Source of the DNA: Saccharina japonica
Taxonomy: Eukaryota > Sar > Phaeophyceae > Laminariales > Laminariaceae
Assembly: GCA_008828725.1 (NCBI GenBank)
Contig: MEHQ01000194.1
Location: 216,573 to 280,572, forward strand
Length of the DNA: 64,000 nucleotides
Direction of reading: 5' to 3'
Shown: positions 23,901 to 33,310 of the stretch, in pieces
Position numbering within the stretch: the first letter of the stretch is position 1
Layout of the letters: every line of letters begins with the position of its first letter
Position numbers and translations under genes: made by a program
The notes under the pieces: generated by a model
Told to the model about the DNA's origin: nothing
What the model saw: the letters and a program-made list of their open reading frames with translations, nothing else
Databases searched by the model: none

Positions 23901-25133
23901 GGACGACACTCTCTTTGCTTATCCCCGGTGTCCCTCCCACCACATACTTCGTATGTTCTCTATTGTTTCGTTGGTATAGCCACATTGATCCGGGGGGCAT
24001 TAGTTTTCTCCCCAAGTGAGTTAAGGTTCCAATTCACGGGTCCTCCTCCTCCTCCTCCTCCTCCTCCTCCTCCTTGCATTTACTGTCTGCATTTTCGTCG
24101 ATCCCGATGTCACTGTTGTCGGTGGTGCACCCTGCAATCCTACCCTCTCATGAGCTTCCTCGCCAAAACAAGTACCGTCACTCCTCCACATCCGCAGGGG
24201 GGGGGGTCTACTTTCGTGCATCCACTCACTGATGCAGTACTGCTGCTGCTGCTGTACACACAACTTCTAGACATTTGAGGGTCGCCTAGGAACCCGCACA
24301 ACAAGGGCCTCAAACGCACCGCGGCCATACGCCCAAGGGAGCTGGCGGGCGACCGCGATCCCAAGCCCTCCTCGTTCCGGGCCAAGTTCCCGATGGGTAT
24401 TATCACGACGCCGATGAGGACGAGAGCAGAAATCACTACAGCAGCGATGCTTCCAGGTCGTGGCGCCTGATAAAAAGATGCGACGCGGGGTAAGAAATAC
24501 GGGGAAGGCTTGAGGCATGCACCGCGTACTTGGGCGAACGAGATTTTCCTCCGAACCTCAGGAAAGCTGTACACCGGAAAAACAAAACACCGAGGTGTAG
24601 ACTACGTACAGAAAGTAGCATACGTATATATGTGTATGTAGTATTTATCTTTCAGAGGAGGCTCATACTTTTGTTATTCCATGTCGATCAGTGTGGGCAG
24701 AGTTTTGAAGTATAAAAATTGACAGAAGACGTTACGTATGATTAGAGCAATCCCACGGTAGGGGTACCACTTTCAGGCTCAATATTTCTGGCCGATTGTG
24801 CTCCTCACGTGTGTAACCACCAGATACTATTATTGTTTTAATGGTGTGTTTATTTTGTGACTACCGCATTGGAAGGTTTGGTCGGGTTGCGCGAGCGAAT
24901 GTTTCCGAAGTCATGTTTCGGGTGAGATATTGAGCTCGTCATGTGAGGAGCTCAGAAAATCTGCTGCGCCCCTACCGTGGGATGACTCAGTATCGCCCAT
25001 TTTGGGTCGTTGCTGGGCCATTCAGATCCACTTACCGTCCGGTCGCTCCCCGTCGAGGTGGATGGGCTAGCCGACACAGGTCCACATCCGGCTGCGGGCA
25101 TTTTGGCTGGTGCAGCACTGGGACCATCTTGCT
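12501..25133 (-). CDS. Polytopic membrane protein, FLC/TRP-like family, ten 3' exons
   Basis: Exons, 5' to 3' on minus: 25133-25036, 24466-24320, 23583-23396, 22150-21979, 20705-20280, 18736-18404, 17453-17332, 16499-16351, 15491-15391, 15110-12501. Every junction keeps phase and the total is 1447 residues plus a stop. Residues 1-32 are a Ser/Thr/Pro-rich, probably extracellular stalk. About nine membrane spans lie near residues 38-56, 109-130, 167-192, 305-325, 334-360, 437-464, 470-492, 497-516 and 530-557. Arg-rich YTRRRWFRTW follows, then a long Ser/Gly/Arg-rich tail. Nine spans and a large soluble tail recall the fungal FLC and TRP-like channels (ion transport, endomembrane or cell surface); that family name is my inference. 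The true start, and any ectodomain exons, lie beyond 25133. A start of the exon at 22153 instead of 22150 is also possible. Confidence 0.65.
12841..12960. repeat. Exact 60-bp tandem duplication inside the tail exon
   Basis: Bases 12841-12900 and 12901-12960 are identical. The duplication is in frame and adds 20 residues (about residues 1295-1335 of the model). Perfect identity means it is recent, or copied by slippage or conversion. It could be polymorphic. Confidence 0.9.
15391..15491 (-). CDS. Exon i: end of the last membrane span
   Basis: 101 bases giving LIVPVYLDAVLMM and then a basic loop ending NRTDPSQ. The acceptor is CGGGCAG. The donor is CAG followed by GCAAGT, a GC-AG intron of 280 bp. 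The two incoming bases complete a Val codon started by exon h, and the exon ends on a codon boundary that joins ATGAGACCG of exon j. Confidence 0.7.
16351..16499 (-). CDS. Exon h: membrane spans 8 and 9 (start)
   Basis: 149 bases between acceptor GATGCAG and donor GTAAGC. It encodes VINTIVAALAAVDAIGTGLL, a short loop FNCPESDEAH, and the start of the ninth span ATVAALLLIVPC. Incoming phase completes an Arg codon from exon g. Both flanking sites are canonical. Confidence 0.75.
16925..16987 (+). repeat. TCCC microsatellite in an intron
   Basis: About fifteen CCCT/TCCC units, nearly perfect, inside the 832-bp intron between exons g and h. Confidence 0.9.
17332..17453 (-). CDS. Exon g: membrane spans 6-7
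   Basis: 122 bases between acceptor TTTCGCAG and donor GTGAAT. It encodes RAAFASIAVLMDNDKLQLFL and CGIHTAVFVMVICLEPFAN. The hydrophobic run closed by EPF is typical of the TRP-like core. It joins exon f on a codon boundary. Confidence 0.75.
17931..18116 (+). repeat. 93-bp tandem duplication ending in CAC repeats
   Basis: Bases 17931-18023 and 18024-18116 are essentially identical: GGGTGCGCTGGTATTCGAAC, further unique sequence, then a CAC run. A longer imperfect CAC/ACC tract continues to about 18190. All of it lies in the 950-bp intron between exons f and g. The unit has tRNA-like phrases (TGGCGCAAAGGG, ATTCGAA) but no cloverleaf. Confidence 0.85.
18117..18195 (+). repeat. CAC/ACC trinucleotide tract
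   Basis: Imperfect CAC and ACC units with some ATC, continuing from the 93-bp duplication inside the same intron. Confidence 0.85.
18404..18736 (-). CDS. Exon f: end of span 5, long loop, start of span 6
   Basis: 333 bases, 111 codons. It opens VLFPVLIILALARIIFLRVY, continues through a hydrophilic loop with RGSWFEDHKLFAWADKGQW, and ends GFEPVFVDFTQGGTLFVVVC. The donor is CAG/GTGAGT. The acceptor is AAAG/G after a very long pyrimidine tract; it is the first AG after that tract. Confidence 0.78.
18860..18988 (+). repeat. 22-bp minisatellite, about six units
   Basis: Units of TCTACAGTGCGGTAGCCATG plus CC with one or two changes each, in the intron between exons e and f. Confidence 0.9.
19522..19883 (+). 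repeat. TIR element, family B, copy 1
   Basis: Starts GACGCGTGTTACGC and ends GCACCTCTCCCGTAGCGTGC plus GTC, diverged inverted copies of each other. It shares the inner phrase GCACTTTTGGGCTGAAAA with other copies. A second small element (family D, 19697-19798) sits inside and explains its extra length. It lies in an intron of the membrane-protein gene. Confidence 0.55.
19697..19798. repeat. Palindromic MITE, family D, copy 1
   Basis: About 100 bp. GTCCCGTTTTGGGGACAAA and its exact inverse TTTGTCCCCAAAACGGGAC face each other across a short centre, flanked by AACCCTT and AAGGGTTAA. A nearly identical copy is at 43541-43637. Confidence 0.8.
20280..20705 (-). CDS. Exon e: cytoplasmic loop and span 4
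   Basis: 426 bases, 142 codons, from acceptor CCCCACAG to donor TTG/GTGAGT. It begins ERAKHDLNTARLGAVPVGEM and continues through an acidic stretch (DSESDDEEER). A Cys-containing part is followed by LELMFLFFAFEGAVASQAW and FFLAMVAL. Phase 0 at both ends. Confidence 0.78.
20873..20970 (+). repeat. CAA/CGA trinucleotide tract
   Basis: Interrupted AAC, GAC and CAA units in the intron between exons d and e. Confidence 0.85.
21281..21581 (+). repeat. TIR element, family B, copy 2
   Basis: Left end TGACTACGATAGAGG, right end GGTGCACCTTTACCGTAGCA plus TGCGTC. The inner phrases GGCTCCTTAACCCAAAATCG and TCCAAAATCAG match copies at 26963 and 27531. The left end carries a local duplication of TACGATAGAGGTAGGTATAC. 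Confidence 0.55.
21789..21885 (-). repeat. Dispersed repeat with CATGGCCGTAGTCGTATGG
   Basis: Inverse orientation of a phrase also found at 26738-26822 and 42745-42830. All copies sit beside G runs or C runs. Nature unknown. Confidence 0.5.
21979..22150 (-). CDS. Exon d: span 3
   Basis: 172 bases. It encodes WVNLSFPTNVFGILEPEAGK, then FMFVNNTVLIVAILLVMVAL and ends MDAYRLTR. The donor is AGG/GTGAGA. Acceptor ACGAGAAG; an AG three bases earlier would add one Lys. The Arg at the exon c junction is completed by its first base. Confidence 0.75.
23396..23583 (-). CDS. Exon c: span 2
   Basis: 188 bases ending LDDLLKGL plus two bases of an Arg codon, donor AAG/GTGGGA. It contains SATLAIVLMTQLQFLATLSF. 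The chosen acceptor (AAAAAAG after a pyrimidine tract) gives the phase 0 that exon b needs. Other AGs nearer the span exist, so the 5' edge is less sure than the 3' edge. Confidence 0.6.
24042..24076 (+). repeat. CCT microsatellite
   Basis: About eleven CCT units in the intron between exons b and c. Confidence 0.9.
24320..24466 (-). CDS. Exon b: span 1
   Basis: 147 bases from acceptor TTTATCAG to donor GCG/GTGCGT. It encodes APRPGSIAAVVISALVLIGV and then a short loop with RNEEGLGSRS. Another frame is also open here, but this one carries a full membrane span and fits phase with both neighbours. Confidence 0.62.
25036..25133 (-). CDS. Exon a: extracellular stalk
   Basis: 98 bases from acceptor TGTCTTAG to donor ACG/GTAAGT. 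It encodes QDGPSAAPAKMPAAGCGPVS and STSTGSDRT, a Ser/Thr/Pro/Ala-rich linker that would precede the first span. It needs one base from an upstream exon that I could not place. Confidence 0.5.
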
Positions 25134-26962
25134 CTAAGACATGCGTTCGGAGAGGAAACGGTGGAAGGGCAACAAGAGGCGACAGAAATAGCAAACCGCT
25201 TGATCAGAACTTCCGTCGCGTGTCTCCTCTTGACAATTCTGCTTTCTAAAGATGTGATGCTAAAAGAGTTTGGTGTTATGGATGTTTTGGTTTTGTGATT
25301 GACACAAACAAAACGCCCGCCACTCCCTAGTTTACACGTTATGGTGTTGGTGGTGGGTGTCGGCGGTGGTAGTGTCGGCAGCGCAAATACGGCGTAGACA
25401 CCGGGTGTGGACAATACGCATACACAGCGCGTGGGGTGTTTGTTACCGAAAGCCGCTGAAAAGGGGTCGTGGATCAACCTTGCTTAACGGACCGAAAGCG
25501 GAACGATAGGGGGACACACAGCAGGTCGTATAAAGCGTTGATTTGGCAGGGTATCGTAAGAAAACACCGACGGCCTTTCACCGCATTCCCAGCCTCCACA
25601 AAAACAAATCGCCAAGTACGCTAATAGGTAGGAAGTACGTGAAGATAGGCAACAAGTGTACACGCAACAACATCACACGCGCTTGGGCGCGAAGAAAGGA
25701 CCGGATACAACGAAAAAGCGAGAAAAATTCCGGGTGTAAACGACGGCAGCGGCAAGTATCGAGGCAGCCAGTATCGGCATTCCTCCGATCGGATGAAGGT
25801 CTTCTCTCAGACTACATGCAATAATATCCTTCATTTAAGCCAGCAGGTACAATCATCGGCCTTGCTGTAGGCCGTATTTCATTTTAGCTTTTCAACTCCG
25901 GGGTCGCACAGCAGGAGTGTCTTCCCCCCTCCCCGCTTAAAGTACGCCTCTTGGGTTGTGTTCTCGCGACGAAGAGAGCATGTACATCAAGGTTCTTCAC
26001 GCGACCCCAGGGTTGGGTCAGGAAGTCCACTAACTCTCATGGGTCGGGTCGGGGCAGGACATTTTCTAAACATCACGGGTCGAGTCGGGTCGGTGTCACC
26101 CTGATCCTTCCCGACCCGGCCCGCGAGGTGTTACGTGGCCCGTGAACAGCCCTAAATTGCATCGCTCGCCGAAGCTCTTTGTAGCTACCAACGTCGGTCC
26201 AGTCTCCACTCGGTAGGCCGTGTCCGCAACCAACCCCCCTTTCCAAACTTATGGACCTCTGCCGAAAAGGGGTTCGAGAATGACCACACAGCACCCGTGA
26301 AATCTCACTCGCAACTTTTTTTACGACTTTCCGCCGAGCGTATGAGAGCTGTTGGGTTGGGCGAGCACCGCGCAGGCTCCATGGCACGCAATCGGAGACC
26401 AGGCCGTCGTGATACCATCACACAACCACACGAGAAGAAAAAAAAACTCGCAACAGCCACCTCGACTCGAAGAAGAACGATATATAGCATTTCTCTCACC
26501 GCCGTCGTTCAGCTTTCTGTCCGCGCTCGCTACCAAATCTGAGCCGTCGATGAACTCGCCCTCGGCTGACGCATCTCCGTTCTGGTTGGTCAAGGGTTAA
26601 GCGGGGGAGAAGCACGTTCCACGATAATTCAGAGAGAACGATCAACCCACCCAGGGATCCGAAACAGAGCGACGAGGCACGGGACAGTCAAAAGCTACGT
26701 CTGGGTCCTTGTGAGTTACGAGCGAGCGGGGGGTTGTACTCATGTCATGCATGGCCGTAGTCGAGGGGGGGGTACTTACGCCATGCATGGCCGTAGTCGT
26801 ATGGCCATGGACCCTCGCATGAAGAGCTCAACATCTCACCCGAAACATGACTTCGAAGAAACGTCTGTTTCGCGACAGCCCGACCAAGGTAAAGGTTTCT
26901 ATACGTATGCGCTTTATGTCCGAAATCAAATAGAGAAGTGGAACTGCATGTCGTACTAACCG
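25134..26962. other. No certain gene; possible upstream exons of the membrane protein
   Basis: The missing 5' part of the gene should start here or further right. A 48-base minus-strand segment at 26534-26581, between acceptor ACCAACCAG and donor TTG/GTAGCG, could be an exon (NGDASAEGEFIDGSDL), but its phase does not decide the matter. The CGGGTCGGGTCGG repeats near 26040-26120 and an AT-rich remainder show no coding sign. Confidence 0.3.
26738..26822 (+). repeat. Dispersed repeat, two tandem copies
   Basis: CATGCATGGCCGTAGTCG occurs at about 26746 and again at 26782, each beside a G run. The second copy continues to ATGGCCATGGACCCTCGCAT. Related to 21789-21885 and 42745-42830. Confidence 0.6.
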
Positions 26963-27238
26963 GACGCGTGCTACGATATAGAGACAGCACTTTTTTGGCT
27001 GAAAATATTTCTGAATGATCGAACTCCTCAACCCAGAATCGGGCGGACTTTGATCATTAATTTTGTTGCAATATGTTTCCTTGCTTGCTTCGGCCATGGG
27101 ATTTTCAATCGGATTCGTAGCACTTCTACTTTCCTCCAAAATCAGTTTGGGGTGACTTACTTACTATTAGTATAGAGCTCTTCAACTAAGTCCTGAGCTC
27201 CAGAAAAAACATGATGCACCTCTGTCGTAGCATGCGTC
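26963..27238 (+). repeat. TIR element, family B, copy 3
   Basis: Starts GACGCGTGCTACGATA and ends with the near inverse TCTGTCGTAGCATGCGTC, about 276 bp. Inner phrases (TGGCTGAAAATATTTCTGAA, CCATGGGATT, CCTCCAAAATCAG, TAGAGCTCTTCAA) are shared with the other copies. It codes for nothing. Confidence 0.7.
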
Positions 27239-27530
27239 ACCGGCAGTTGCTCGCTCAAGGAGCTCCAACGCTCAGAAAATATCGCCCCAGGAGGCCAAAA
27301 CTAACTGCAACCCCTGTATGGTATACCATGGGGATGAGTCCTCTGAAAAAAACGTATGCTTTGATTCGAAATATAATACAAGGATCGATTTCGAGAGAGA
27401 AATGGGAAAATCGCAAACTATCCGTGTATCCCGGGTCAGAGCTCTGATTCGAAATTCAAGGGTCACTTCGATTAAATGGTACTGCTGTAATATGCAAACA
27501 GTCCTTATATATTCCGGCCAGGTTAGAGTG

Positions 27531-27782
27531 GACGCGTGCTGCGATAGAGGTAGCGTTTCTTGCAGAAATATTTTCTGAAGGATCGGGCTCCTTAACCCAA
27601 ATTCGTCGGACTTGCATTCTTGTGTTGCCACATTTTCCATAGTATACCTACGTAGCTCATGGAATTGTTGATCGGGTAGCACCTTTTATTTTCCCTCTGA
27701 AATCATGTTTCGTGTCAGGTATGGAGCTCCTCAAGTTAGGAGCTCAGGCGAAACATGGTGTATCTCTATCGTAGCATTCGTC
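27531..27782 (+). repeat. TIR element, family B, copy 4
   Basis: Starts GACGCGTGCTGCGATAGAGG and ends TATCTCTATCGTAGCATTCG plus TC, about 252 bp. It is in the same orientation as copy 3 about 300 bp away. Confidence 0.7.
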
Positions 27783-28879
27783 AGGTTGGTACCCAATTAA
27801 GGGCATGCCTTTGTCGTTGGATCCAACGTACGCTTGCATTGTACCGGGGTACTTCGTTTGGCTTCCGACAATGTGCAGGGCGTTATTCATCCAGAAGGAG
27901 CAAAGCTGAATGACCACAATTCGTCGAATACACCACCATCATTCATCGTCCAGTCTATCATTATCCTATATACTGCGTATACTCAATTGAATATGTACGC
28001 AACTATGTATGAATACCACCCTTTACCCAATTATTGTATTCGCTCTAGGGTATGGTATCATCATTGGGTGACACATGGCCTAGTCGTATTGTATATTCGC
28101 CGTGCGTCCTACTCCGCATCTTCTGTGCGTATATGAAGTATACTGTTTATAGAAATACTCGTCAGATGAGGGGTGGACAAAGGGTGATAGTGGATCTTTA
28201 AAATGGGGGTATTTGTCTTGGTAGTAGTAATGTTGACCCTCAGATCGAACCCTAACCCGAACCCGAACCCGAACCCCATGCCAGTGGTCAGTGCTTGCTT
28301 GGCCAATCAGAGTGCCTAATTAGCTACCTTAGGAAGATCCACTAACAGTGTTTGTCCACTACTGCGTCAGATACCTGGCCCATGGGGTTTCGTACGGGCA
28401 TTAGCCTACACTTTTACTTGTCACGATATGTTGTTGGAGCTCCTGTGAGAAGCCTCATGAAGGTTCTAGGTGCTGCCCTTTTTCGTACCACAGTTCATAT
28501 GTTAAGGGGGGGGGGGAGGGGGGCGTACTCATCTGTTGATTGCCTTATATTGGCCAAGCATCCCTTTCGAGACCGAACACCGTTCCTACTCCTAATAGAA
28601 ACACCTCCAACATTTCGGCGCTGATTACGTTGTTTCCATGTATTGCAAAGACACTTTTCGCTAATCCTATCCCCTTCCTGTTTCTCCGGGGGGGGGTGAA
28701 CCGAAACGTAGAGCGAGATAGTAGCGGCAGAAGCAGGCGCGCGTACACGAAGGCTGCGGTGGAGATTGATAGCAAAGCGTACACCGAAGCCGGAAAATAG
28801 GCCACAATTTGTTGTTGTTGTTGCTGCCGATATACACATTGGGCAAGGGCTCGCCTCTGCCTCGGCCGTCCTAAATGCT
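27783..28879. other. Intergenic; telomere-like phrase at 28238-28300
   Basis: AACCCTAACCCGAACCCGAA and flanks (28246-28276) are followed by ATGCCAGTGGTCAGTGCTTG. The whole ~60-bp unit recurs at 40566-40620, so it belongs to a dispersed repeat rather than a telomere scar. No gene is supported. A GC-richer part at 28545-28800 is open on both strands without clear splice sites. Confidence 0.4.
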
Positions 28880-28917
28880 AGCGAGACACCCCTAACCACT
28901 GAGCTATCAGTCATTTA
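28872..28917 (-). repeat. tRNA-like SINE head, minus
   Basis: Read on minus: GATAGCTCAGTGGTTAGGGG, a good tRNA D-arm or A-box sequence, followed by an anticodon-like stretch with GCTAGCAT. No good B box is placed, so this is a tRNA-derived relic and not a tRNA gene. Confidence 0.45.
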
Positions 28918-28945
28918 CACCATAAGTTCTGAGCTATCAGTCAGC

Positions 28946-29040
28946 TCTGACTGAAAGCTCAGTGGTTTTGGTGTACGTCGTATCTCTACGTAGTAAAAAA
29001 AGATCATTCCGCGGGGTTCAAATCTCTCCGACAACCTTCT
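28946..29040 (+). repeat. tRNA-like SINE head with A and B boxes
   Basis: AAAGCTCAGTGGTTTTGGTG (A box) and GGGGTTCAAATCTC (B box) about 55 bp apart, as in Pol III promoters of tRNA-derived SINEs. The acceptor stem does not pair, so it is not a functional tRNA. It faces away from the head at 28872-28917. Confidence 0.5.
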
Positions 29041-29252
29041 TGCCATTTTCCCCTGACATTCGTGAAAACTACGTACACCAAGTGTTCACGTGAAAGCCAT
29101 GGTACGCACTTCCAAGAAGAAGCACCATAATTCCGCCTTGCTAGGGGCACTCCTGACGAAAGGGGTTGCAGCCCTCGAGTAAATCCGAGGTGCTGGGTTA
29201 ACAGCGAGCTATCTGTCAGCGCTGGCCGGTCCCGGGTAAACAGCAGGTGGAC

Positions 29253-29375
29253 CCCGGATGGTGTTTTTACTAGAAACACGCCCTACGAGCAACCACTGAG
29301 CTATCTGTCAGCGCTGACCGATAGCTCAGTGGTTCGGGCGTGGCTCTAATGCTAAATGAGGAGACTCTACCCGTC
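29253..29375. repeat. Second head-to-head pair of tRNA-like heads
   Basis: ATAGCTCAGTGGTTGCTCG on minus (about 29290-29312) and GATAGCTCAGTGGTTCGGGC on plus (29320-29340) lie back to back with GCGCTGACC between them. The arrangement repeats that seen 350 bp to the left. Confidence 0.5.
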
Positions 29376-29379
29376 TCAC

Positions 29380-29528
29380 CGAAAACCGCAGTTGTTGTGG
29401 CGAATCCTCGTCGAGGTCGCCCAGGGGGCTATTTGTGGCAGCCGTGGCCTTCTCCTCTTGGTGCTCCTCCCAATCTTCACGCCCGTAGTCGCTGTCACGA
29501 TCCGCCAGACTGCTGTGGACTTGATCGC
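29380..29528 (-). CDS. Candidate exon, acidic, no family
   Basis: On minus, between acceptor GTGTGTAG and donor TCG/GTGAGA, one frame reads an acidic peptide containing DRDSDYGREDWEEHQEEK and GDLDEDSPQQLRFS. GC content and donor are good. It has no recognisable domain. It could belong to the upstream part of the membrane-protein gene or to another gene. Confidence 0.3.
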
Positions 29529-31467
29529 CTACACACATACGAGGTCAAAAGAATGTTCACCGTGGATGAGCGCGTTGTCTTCTGCTAAAGAACCGAAACG
29601 ACGGAGAAAAATCAAAAGCTTAACCCCTCTTTGGGGTGTGGGATCCATTTTAAGGGCTACAGCGGCACCAAGATAAAGATAACATTGGTGTTATCAGCCG
29701 TCTACGAGCAGCGTGAGCGCCGCCCAGCAGTACGGTACGGGCATATAGAATAATTCGTTGCACCCGTGCCGTACGGCCTCTTGCATTGGAACTCCCGGCA
29801 CCGATTGTTGTATTATATCATTCCTAACCTCGATTGCGCCGTGGACGCAGGCAGGCTACGGTAGAGGTGCGCCGTGATTTTGTCTGAGAGTGGGTCAATT
29901 GGCGCGAGCTCTGTTCGTACATCACCCGAAAACTGTTTGTTTGGGGGAGGGGGGACAAAGGTGCTACTGCTGTACCCGGTGAACAACCCCGTGGCCTTAC
30001 CTACCAGTATAAATAAGACCAAACATGAGTGTTAAATTAAATCACAAGAACGAACTTCCGACGCTTTTGGGCCTAAGGAGCCGCCGTTATTCAGAAACAA
30101 AAAACAAAACAGCCAAAATTTAGTACCTCGTTATCGTCACATGAGTCAGTGGCCATTGCTGCAACCCAACAGTTTTTGTATGGTCAAAGTTTCCTCTCTG
30201 AATGCCCTATAAAGGGTTCAAAAGAGCCAGAAGACAACACAATACACTACGCAAAACGAGCAATGAAAGGTAAGGAGCACGCACAACCGGGAAGCCCGTG
30301 GAGAGGAGCCGCCGCACATCATGAGGAGGAACGCAACAAAAGCAGCGGTGGATAGAAATGACCACTAAATATGTCAGGATGACTAAAGACGTCAGGGTGA
30401 CAGCACCTTAGTCGCCGCCTCTGGCATCTACAGTAAGCACAGCAGCACATTTAGATTTTGCCGTTGTTTGACCTTCACTGGCACAAAACTACTGCTGTTG
30501 TATACGGACGGGTGGTAGTTTTTTTGTCGTGAAAAACTCAGCCTGAGATACCCTTGACAGTGCACGCTTTCCCTTGCTTGCCGGGCCTCCGGGGGTGTTT
30601 CAACCCCCGAGAGGAGGAGCGGGGAAAGGCGAGGAGCATTGAAGGAGGGGAGAGGAGGAAGACGCAAACAACAAACGATATAAAGTGTACAAGTATACAC
30701 AACCACACGGCCAAGCAGGGCAAAAGCCGTACACAGTGACGGAGGCAGCAGCACAGGCAGCAGCAGCAGCATGTGGTTGGATACCCGCCATCTAATTTGA
30801 TCGGGAACATTGCACCGTTTGCCACACAATCAGCCACCTTGCCTCCATCCTTCCTACCGGTTACCGGTACTCTCGTATCGATGCTCTTGTGGACAGGCAG
30901 TGCCCCACAACGAATATAGCTGTGCACGTGTGCACCTCCCGGGGAAAAAGAAAGGTTCATGAATTCGCATGCAGGACGCGGCCACGTCATTCTGCGGGAA
31001 CTACTTTTAATATATTACGTGTAGGAACCGGTACGTAGTGAAACCAAGCTGTAGTATGAACATTAATAGTTTTCTTCTTGTGTTCTTCCGTGCGCGTCCA
31101 CATTCGGCACACACCCCCCCTATAGGATGAACGAATCGGCACATCTGACAATGGGTGTACTACAGTAGTGTGGCATTGTCGGCGCGGGTAGAAAAAGAAC
31201 AACGGCTCGATGTGAAGAACGCACGTACACAGCAACACAGCAACGGGCGCGGTATCCGTGCCGATTCTTCTTCCTGGAGAGATACCAACATCCCATCGAC
31301 GGCGCGAGAAGCGCTGGCGTACCACAAACAATCTGGGCGGTCCATGGTATTACAACAGAGTGGCCGAAAGCTCGCAAGACGTGTATAGTTTCGGGCTGAC
31401 GGGCGTACTACGATAGAAGTATATCGAGCTTTTGCGCTGAAATAGGCAGGGTCATTTACGGTTATCC
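29529..31467. other. Mostly unassigned; weak minus-strand exon candidate
   Basis: At about 30785-30910 on minus one frame reads HKSIDTRVPVTGRKDGGKVA followed by ANGAMFPIKLDGG before a GGTATC donor-like site. This is weak. Other frames at 30428-30990 are Cys/Leu-rich translations of GCAGCA repeats. A phrase at 31255-31288 (TCCGTGCCGATTCTTC) matches the repeat pair at 44429 and 47308. Confidence 0.3.
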
Positions 31468-31880
31468 GTCCGTACACGGTGCGGATTTCAGAAATCGAAA
31501 ATCCTACGGTCCGGTTCGGTGCGGTTTATATTAAATCGGGAAGCTCACGGTGCGGTTCGGTGCGGTTTTCAGACACTGTGAATCCTCCGGTGCGGTTCGG
31601 TGTGGTTTCGATAAATAGGAAATCCCACGGTGCGGCTCCGTGAGGTTTTGAAAAATACGAAATCCTTCGGTGCGGTTTGGTGCTGTGATACATTATACAT
31701 TATACGGTGCGCTTCGGTGCTGTTTTCATAAATCAGGAATTCTACCGTGCGGTTCAGTGCGGTTTCCGGATATTGCCGTACCTCCTACGGTGCGGTTCGG
31801 TGCTGTGACATATATTCTACGGTGCGGTTCGGCGCGGTTCCCCGTAGAAAGTTGTTTTTTACGGTGCGGTTTCACTCCTC
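31468..31880 (+). repeat. Minisatellite of GGTGCGGTTCGGTGCGG, about ten units
   Basis: Units of about 39 bp, each with ACGGTGCGGTTCGGTGCGG or a variant and a more variable tail such as ATAAATCGGGAAT. A second array is at 34323-34630. Confidence 0.85.
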
Positions 31881-33107
31881 GTAGGGAAAACAGTATATAT
31901 ACATCAACACCGTTTTTGTCTCCACGGTGCACCGTATGAATATAACGTACAAAACCGCGGTGTTCGTACGGTTCTCGCGCTTTTTCTCGGGGCACTAACG
32001 AGACCGCTATTCCTCCACGGGCACACCGTATGAATAAGCCGTACAGACCCGCGGCCTGAGCGAAGCCTGATTTTTCCCAGACGAAAGTCCATTCCTTGAC
32101 CTCGGGAATTGAGACACACGGGTTCAGGTTCAAAAGCATCATTTTTTTTCAGGGCTAATTGTTGTTGAAGGCGCTAGGGGCCCATTCTCGGCAGAAAGGT
32201 TGGTGTTATTGGACGAGAGAGCCAGCTGCGAAAACTCTATCTGCCGCTGACAACTGGTGCTGTCGTATTGTTGTACTGTCGGTACTGAGGTGGACTCGAG
32301 CGAGGGCGGACGAGACAGGGAATTGAGCTGGTGCCACAGCAGCAGCGTCGTTGTTGCTGTGGGCATCACGACTCGGACTGCCCGCATCGTGCCAGTAACT
32401 GAGAGGGGGCTCTTGAAAACATTCAGAACTGGAGAAACATATCCCACACCAATTCCATTTCTCCAAATACGTCGTAGGGGACCAGTTATTAGAGGGTTAA
32501 GTCCTCGCAGAGCCGTGGCCGATGGCAGGCAGCTCGTCGTATTTGCCCCACACCTCCTACTCCAGACGAGCCTTCAGGGAACGATCGCCGGCGTTGCCCA
32601 CCGCCCGCAGAGATGCCGTGCCCTTCTCCTTCCGGCGCTGATGCCGCCACACGTACATACATACCAGGATACACACTCTTGCCGACAACAAGTCCTTTGG
32701 ATTACGTACATTATTATTTTTTTTTCATTTTCGATTTTTCGATTTTTCTATTTTCTTCATATTTTTTTGGTATATTTGAACAAAACTCGTATCATACGTA
32801 CGCAATGATGGAACAAAAAAAACAATCGTAATACGTCTGAAATAATGGTATACTGGTATCACATAACATACACGTATATATTATATGCACGATAGACGTA
32901 TGATATGAATATATGCTAAACCTTTCCTACTTCCTATATACGTGAGTCAGAAATCAAGTTAACGGAAGCACCTTTAAAACTGCAAAAAGTATCCCAGACT
33001 AATTCCAAGGATTTTGGCCTAAAATAATGTAGGGCCGGTTCTTAAGGGTTAACAACCAAACGTACATATGCGACAGATGTGTCATACGTATGTATCAGGC
33101 AAAATTC
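31881..33107. other. Intergenic with a possible minus-strand exon
   Basis: At 32139-32430 on minus, after acceptor TTTCTCCAG, two frames stay open. One reads LNVFKSPLSVTGTMRAVRVV and ends NGPLAPSTTISPEKK; the other is also plausible. A 3' terminal exon is possible but not shown. The rest is AT-rich. Confidence 0.25.
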
Positions 33108-33310
33108 GATGAAGATCGACGAGCGTTGGGAAGGCTAAACGCTGAACCCTCTGCGCGATAAAAATGAAGGCAAGAACCGTAGTGGGGGAGGAGGGAGGAG
33201 GGAGAGGAGCCTACTTTGTGACCCCGGATCTGAGTTACGCCTATTAATAGAGAGGGAGAAAGACAGGGGTGCGAAGATAATGAATGGGATGGGAAAAATA
33301 AAAATAAAAA
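33108..33310 (+). repeat. tRNA-derived SINE, 3' part
   Basis: Carries the SINE body phrases GCGATAAAAATGAAGGCAAG, GTAGTGGGGGAGGAGGGAG, CCCGGATCTGAGTTACG and GATAATGAATGGGATGG, then an A-rich tail. The tRNA-like head is missing. Confidence 0.7.

Noticed and set aside
28246-28276. Interstitial telomere
   Set aside because: The unit recurs with the same flank at 40566, so it belongs to a dispersed repeat. The repeat sequence is also impure.
28946-29040. Functional tRNA gene
   Set aside because: A and B boxes are present, but the acceptor stem does not close and the spacing suits a SINE better.
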